A stretch of DNA of 64,000 nt from assembly GCA_031277255.1 (NCBI GenBank), contig JAITMS010000123.1:1-64000 (forward strand), given 5' to 3'. Both the position numbers and the translations under genes were made by a program. The stretch is from Azonexus sp. (GTDB taxonomy: Bacteria; Pseudomonadota; Gammaproteobacteria; Burkholderiales; Rhodocyclaceae). Shown piece by piece: positions 60,347 to 64,000 of the stretch; position 1 is the stretch's first letter, and every line of letters begins with the position of its first letter. The notes beneath the pieces are model-generated. The model ran no database searches. It saw only the letters and a program-made list of their open reading frames with translations, and had not been told where the DNA came from.

Positions 60347-61759
60347 ATGGAAAGCAAGGAACAAGGCACTGCGGGGACAGCGACCGAAACCCGGATTGGT
60401 TTCTACGAGAAGCACAAAAAGGTTTACATCCGCGATGTCAAAGGCTGGTGGAATACTTGGCGTTGGGCCTTTGTCTGGGCCACCCAGATCATATATTTCG
60501 TTCTGCCGTGGGTCGATTGGAACGGACGTCAGGCTGTCCTGTGGCATCTGGTCGAACGCAAGTTCTATATCTTTGGCCTGGTCCTCTGGCCGCAGGATGT
60601 GTTCTATCTCGCCCTGCTGCTGATTATTTCCGCTTACGCCCTGTTCCTGTTTACCGCGGTCGCCGGTCGGCTGTTCTGCGGTTACGCCTGTCCACAGACG
60701 GTCTATAGCGAAATTCTGATGTGGATTGAAAACCGCATCGAAGGCGACCGCTCGGCGCGGATGAAACTGGACAGGGGGCCGCTGACGGCGCGCAAATTCT
60801 CGCTCAAGGCCAGCAAGCACGCGATCTGGATCTTGTTTTCGCTGTGGACGGGCTTTACGTTCGTCGCCTATTTCACTCCGGTCAAGGAACTGCTGGCTGC
60901 CCTGCCTTTCGGTTTTTCCGGCTGGGAGTGGTTCTGGATGCTCTTTTACGCGGGCTTTCTGTACATGCAGGCCGGTTTTCTGCGCGAACAGGTCTGCAAA
61001 TACATGTGTCCCTACGCCCGTTTTCAGGGCGTCATGTTCGACCCGGACACCCTCGTCATCACCTATGACCCGGAACGCGGCGAGCCGCGCGGTATCCGGC
61101 GCAAGGGCGTCGACGCCAAGGCCGCCGGGCAGGGCGATTGCGTTGATTGCGGGCTGTGTGTCGCCGTTTGCCCGACCGGCATCGACATCCGCAAGGGCAT
61201 CCAGTACGAATGTATCGGTTGCGGCGCCTGCATTGATGTCTGCGATCCGGTGATGAGCAAGGTTGGCCTGCCGACGGGCCTGATCCGCTACACCACCGAG
61301 AATGCGCTGGCCAAGCATTGGTCGGCCAAGGAGGTCAGCGCCCATGTCATGCGTCCGCGCATCATCATCTATACCGTCATTCTGTTGGCGATCATCGGCG
61401 CTTCCGCCTGGTCGCTGGCAACCCGCGTGCCGCTCAAGGTCGATGTGATCCGTGACCGTTTCACGCTGAGCCGCGAGGCCGACGACGGGCGGATCGAAAA
61501 TATTTACAACCTCAAAATCATGAACACCACCGAAATGCCGAGGCGCTATGCCCTGTCGGTCGATGGGCTGGATGGTATTGAACTGGCGGGTAATCGCACG
61601 GTTGAGGTCGACAGCGCACAAAACCGCGAGGTGACCGTGGTCGTCCGGGCGCCGTCGGAATCCGGGCGGAGCGGCGCCAATACCATCCATTTCGGGATCA
61701 AGGCGGAAGATGACGAGAAGGTGGCCGTCCGTGAAAAAGCCTCTTTCCTGTTCCCCTGA
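60347..61759 (+). CDS. ccoG: Cupric reductase / cbb3 assembly ferredoxin-like protein
   Basis: A 470-aa membrane protein of the CcoG/RdxA/FixG family that reduces Cu(II) for oxidase assembly. Membrane segments carry Cys motifs CGYACPQT and CKYMCPYAR; two [4Fe-4S] motifs follow (CVDCGLCVAVCP and CIGCGACIDVCD). The C-terminal 120 residues form an Ig-like periplasmic domain. ATG at 60347 (MESKEQGTAG) with GATAAGGA upstream. Confidence 0.94.
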   Translation: MESKEQGTAGTATETRIGFYEKHKKVYIRDVKGWWNTWRWAFVWATQIIYFVLPWVDWNGRQAVLWHLVERKFYIFGLVLWPQDVFYLALLLIISAYALFLFTAVAGRLFCGYACPQTVYSEILMWIENRIEGDRSARMKLDRGPLTARKFSLKASKHAIWILFSLWTGFTFVAYFTPVKELLAALPFGFSGWEWFWMLFYAGFLYMQAGFLREQVCKYMCPYARFQGVMFDPDTLVITYDPERGEPRGIRRKGVDAKAAGQGDCVDCGLCVAVCPTGIDIRKGIQYECIGCGACIDVCDPVMSKVGLPTGLIRYTTENALAKHWSAKEVSAHVMRPRIIIYTVILLAIIGASAWSLATRVPLKVDVIRDRFTLSREADDGRIENIYNLKIMNTTEMPRRYALSVDGLDGIELAGNRTVEVDSAQNREVTVVVRAPSESGRSGANTIHFGIKAEDDEKVAVREKASFLFP

Positions 61760-62284
61760 ATGAATATGGACACAATGACATTGCAACGGGATACGGCTCC
61801 TTGGTACAAGCACCGCTGGCCCTGGTTTCTCATTGCCGGCCCGGCGCTGGTCGTCGTTGCCGCGCTGATTACGCTGTGGCTGGCGGCGACCACCAACAAT
61901 GATCTGGTCTCCGACGATTATTACAAGGAAGGGCTGGCGATCAACCAGGAGTTGCAGCGCGCCCGCGAGGCCGGTGCGCTTGGCCTGCGCGCCGACGTGA
62001 TGCGCTCCGGCCAGAATGTGCGCTTGATTTTATCCGCCAGCGGCGAAACGCCTTTGCCGCCGACCCTTGTCTTGCGTCTGACGCATCCGACGCAGGCGGC
62101 TCAGGACGAGGTGGTGGAGATGGTTTCCGGAGGGGCGGGGTTCTATGACGGTAAATTGAACGCCGATCTCACCGGCAGGTGGCTTGCCTCGATTGAAGAT
62201 CCGTCCGGACAGTGGCGGCTTCAGGGGGTGTGGCAGGCCGATTCGGAAGGGTCGCTGAGCTTGCAGGCGAAGGCGAAAAAGTAG
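61760..62284 (+). CDS. fixH: FixH/CcoH family protein
   Basis: A 174-aa single-span protein: one N-terminal membrane segment (WFLIAGPALVVVAALITLWLA) then the family pattern SDDYYKEGLAINQELQRAREA. FixH/CcoH takes part in cbb3 oxidase assembly and stability. It starts directly after the ccoG stop. Confidence 0.88.
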   Translation: MNMDTMTLQRDTAPWYKHRWPWFLIAGPALVVVAALITLWLAATTNNDLVSDDYYKEGLAINQELQRAREAGALGLRADVMRSGQNVRLILSASGETPLPPTLVLRLTHPTQAAQDEVVEMVSGGAGFYDGKLNADLTGRWLASIEDPSGQWRLQGVWQADSEGSLSLQAKAKK

Positions 62285-62309
62285 TTTTTTTGTGATAGGG
62301 AGGTGATCT

Positions 62310-62450
62310 ATGGCTTGGGATCTCTTGTTGACCAGTGACATCGGCCTGATGAGCCTGGGCGTTATCGTTGGCGTCGTGGTAATCGGCGCCGTGATGGTCA
62401 AGGTGTATACCGGCAAGATGAACGAGGAAGGAAGCAGGTCCGGCAAATAA
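62310..62450 (+). CDS. DUF3149 membrane micropeptide
   Basis: A 46-aa peptide with one membrane span: AWDLLLTSDIGLMSLGVIV then GVVVIGAVMVKVYTGKM. The start and TSDIGLMSL pattern match DUF3149 proteins, small uncharacterised membrane peptides of betaproteobacteria. GGGAGG before the ATG supports translation. As the last gene after fixH, it may assist oxidase assembly; that is inference. Confidence 0.75.
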   Translation: MAWDLLLTSDIGLMSLGVIVGVVVIGAVMVKVYTGKMNEEGSRSGK

Positions 62451-62488
62451 CCGGCCTGAAACCGCCATGCCGCAAGGCGTGGCGACAT

Positions 62489-62526
62489 AGCCCCCGTTCG
62501 CTTGGCGTCCGGGGGCTGTTTTTTTT
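62489..62526 (+). terminator. Terminator ending the cco/fix gene block
   Basis: The stem AGCCCCCG / CGGGGGCT encloses a 13-nt loop and is followed by a long T-run (GTTTTTTTT). The convergent Nudix gene ends within the T-run. Confidence 0.88.
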
Positions 62527-63085
62527 AGCCCGGTCGCTTGACCGGCTCAACGAGGGCGGCCAGTTCCGCCTCGTGGAAGGCGTAATGGCCCTGCTGCCGG
62601 TCGGCCAGATAGCGTTCAAGACAGAGGCCGACGCTGCGGAAGGAGATTTCTGACCAAGGGATGTCGGCGGGCGCGAACAATGCCACCGCCAGGCTTTCTT
62701 CCCCGGCGGCATAGTCCGGCGCGGCCAGCCGTCCCCGGTAGAACAGGTGCACCTGATTGATCGGGGTGACGCTGACCAGGGCAAAGGGGGCGTCGATGAC
62801 GATGCGCGCTCCGGCTTCTTCAAGGGTTTCGCGGATGGCGGCGGCAGCGGTGCTTTCGCCGTTTTCCATGAAACCGGCGGGCAGCGTCCAGAAGCCTTTG
62901 CGCGGCTCAATGGCGCGCTGGCACAGCAAAATCCGTCCTTCGTGCTCGACCACGCAACCGACGACCAGACGCGGATTCTGATACTGAATATAAGCGCAGG
63001 CCGGGCAGACATGCCGCGGCAGGTTGTCGCCCGCCGGGATGAGGAAAGAGACGCTGGCGCCGCAGCGGGGGCAGTAGTTAATCAC
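62525..63085 (-). CDS. Nudix hydrolase with N-terminal zinc ribbon
   Basis: A 186-aa hydrolase of nucleotide-linked substrates. A Cys4 zinc ribbon (YCPRCGAS ... VCPACAYIQY) at the N-terminus precedes the Nudix box in GFMENGESTAAAAIRETLEEAGARI, which is complete. The GTG start (reads VINYCPRCG) has no clear ribosome site; longer in-frame starts add non-conserved residues. Substrate unknown. Confidence 0.83.
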   Translation of the reverse strand: MINYCPRCGASVSFLIPAGDNLPRHVCPACAYIQYQNPRLVVGCVVEHEGRILLCQRAIEPRKGFWTLPAGFMENGESTAAAAIRETLEEAGARIVIDAPFALVSVTPINQVHLFYRGRLAAPDYAAGEESLAVALFAPADIPWSEISFRSVGLCLERYLADRQQGHYAFHEAELAALVEPVKRPG

Positions 63086-63260
63086 GGGATCAATGCAGAA
63101 AAAAGGCGACCAGTGTAGCACCGCAACAGGAAACGGCCTCGGCAACGGGTCGATTGAGCGCCTTCTTTTGCCCACGGACAACGCCTGTGGCTTACAATAC
63201 CGGGCCATAAGAATGGCGCGCATCAGCGTCGGCTGTCCGTCGGCGTCCGTGGGGATTTGA

Positions 63261-64000
63261 ATGTTTCTTCTGCTTGCTTACATCATTGTTCTGGCGGCCT
63301 CGGTCGGCTCCTACGCCATGCACGGCAGCTTGTTGGCGCTGTGGGTGCCAGCGGAATACGTGGCTATCGTCGGTCTGACCATCGGCAGTTTTATCGGCGG
63401 TAACGATATGCGCGTCATCAAGGCGAGCTTTCGCGCCCTGCCGACGACGCTCAAAAAGTCCAAATTCAACACGGCCTACTATGTCGACGTTCTCGCCCTC
63501 CTCTATGAAATCCTGACCAAGGTGCGCAAGGAAGGTCTGATGTCGATTGAAAACGATGTCGACAATCCCGAAACCAGCCCGCTGTTTACCAAATACCCGG
63601 CGATTGTCACCGATCACCACGTTATCGAGTTTATGACCGATTACCTGCGCATGATGGTCGGCGGCAACTTGAATACGGTCGAGATCGAGAGCCTGATGGA
63701 TGTCGAGCTGGAAACGCATCACCACGAAACCGCCGAACCCGGTCACGCCTTGGCCAAGCTGGCCGATGCCCTGCCCGCCTTCGGTATCGTCGTCGCCGTC
63801 ATGGGCGTGGTCAATGTCATGGGTTCGGTCGGGGAGCCGCCCCCGGTCCTCGGCAGGATGATTGGCGGGGCGCTGGTCGGCACCTTTCTCGGCGTTCTCC
63901 TTTCTTACGGTTTTATCGGGCCGCTGGCGAGTCTGATGTCGCAGAAGGCGCATGAGAGCGAGACGGTCTTCAAATGCGTCAAGCAGGTTCTGCTCGCTTC
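63261..64000 (+). CDS. motA: Flagellar motor stator protein MotA (3' end outside window)
   Basis: The first 246 residues of MotA, cut by the window edge. The start MFLLLAYIIVLAASVGSYAM, the charged cytoplasmic loop with LALLYEILTKVRKEGLMSIE, and the pore segments PAFGIVVAVMGVVNVMG and GTFLGVLLSYGFIGPLA are conserved. With MotB it forms the ion-driven stator. No convincing flagellar (sigma28) promoter is visible; a TACAAT box lies at 63193-63198. Confidence 0.94.
   Translation, partial: MFLLLAYIIVLAASVGSYAMHGSLLALWVPAEYVAIVGLTIGSFIGGNDMRVIKASFRALPTTLKKSKFNTAYYVDVLALLYEILTKVRKEGLMSIENDVDNPETSPLFTKYPAIVTDHHVIEFMTDYLRMMVGGNLNTVEIESLMDVELETHHHETAEPGHALAKLADALPAFGIVVAVMGVVNVMGSVGEPPPVLGRMIGGALVGTFLGVLLSYGFIGPLASLMSQKAHESETVFKCVKQVLLA

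Noticed and set aside
58469..61813. A 1114-codon open frame on the - strand across ccoO, ccoP and ccoG
   Set aside because: Antisense shadow of conserved cytochrome oxidase genes; no domain recognisable in it.
63193..63210. Flagellar sigma28 promoter before motA (GGCCATAA as -10)
   Set aside because: No TAAA -35 element at the right distance; the match is too weak to call.
1..64000. CRISPR arrays, rRNA genes, prophage structural genes
   Set aside because: No regularly spaced repeats, no rRNA-like sequence and no phage head/tail genes were seen. The recurring palindromes are dispersed singly.

Overview
The window is a high-GC chromosomal segment of a betaproteobacterium. The gene families fit Rhodocyclales/Azonexus-Azoarcus-like bacteria best: a FadN-type beta-oxidation operon, nosFLY accessory genes, a dmp-type phenol hydroxylase plus meta-cleavage operon, a cco/rdx (cbb3 oxidase) cluster with FNR boxes, and motA. 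That placement is inferred from gene content, not from a phylogenetic marker search. The lifestyle implied is a facultative, respiratory aromatic and fatty acid degrader able to work at low oxygen.

Layout. (1) 1-100 is the tail of an IS110-type transposase. (2) 183-10036 is a long-chain fatty acid beta-oxidation operon on + (3-hydroxyacyl-CoA dehydrogenase/enoyl-CoA hydratase, thiolase, DUF4442 hot-dog protein, secreted chalcone-isomerase-like protein, acyl-CoA ligase, nitronate monooxygenase-like protein, acyl-CoA dehydrogenase, small membrane protein), with a good sigma70 promoter and a PsrA-like operator. (3) 10058-10775 holds two small accessory genes. (4) 13798-10849 on - is nosF, nosL, nosY and a TlpA thioredoxin, without nosZ or nosD. 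(5) 13969-23511 mixes a 41-aa secreted peptide, an AbrB/PIN toxin-antitoxin pair, a YpfJ metallopeptidase, pyrF overlapped by an orphan adenine methyltransferase, a truncated histidine phosphatase, low-GC accessory genes, glnS, a Pit/DUF47 phosphate pair and crcB. (6) 23685-29204 has a large PAS-GGDEF-EAL protein, a PEBP protein, murJ and tRNA-Thr(CGU); a small tRNA-linked region with a HigBA-like module follows. (7) 30208-51517 is the centrepiece: a LysR regulator divergent from a DUF1302/DUF1329/Ycf48-like/RND envelope set, a UspA-hemerythrin fusion, then ferredoxin, catechol 2,3-dioxygenase, phenol hydroxylase KLMNOP, the dehydrogenase branch of the meta pathway (C, E, H, I, F, G), and two unusual terminal genes: an SDR lacking its catalytic residues and an internally duplicated tautomerase. 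(8) 51663-54013 has a CYTH-CHAD protein and an SDR. (9) 54071-62450 is ccoI-ccoS, ccoNOP, ccoG, fixH and a DUF3149 micropeptide. (10) 62525-64000 has a Nudix hydrolase on - and the start of motA.

How it fits together. Phenols would cross the envelope, perhaps helped by the DUF1302/1329/RND set, be hydroxylated by the diiron oxygenase, cleaved by catechol 2,3-dioxygenase (kept active by the XylT-like ferredoxin), and be converted to pyruvate and acetyl-CoA. There is no 2-hydroxymuconate-semialdehyde hydrolase (dmpD) and no DmpR-type regulator here. The high-affinity cbb3 oxidase supports respiration at low oxygen, and the nos accessory genes suggest an N2O reductase elsewhere in the genome.

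The window is dotted with palindromic dispersed repeats of at least four families. One lies inside the 5' coding region of the chalcone-isomerase-like gene and one has truncated a histidine phosphatase gene. I saw no CRISPR array, rRNA or prophage structural genes.
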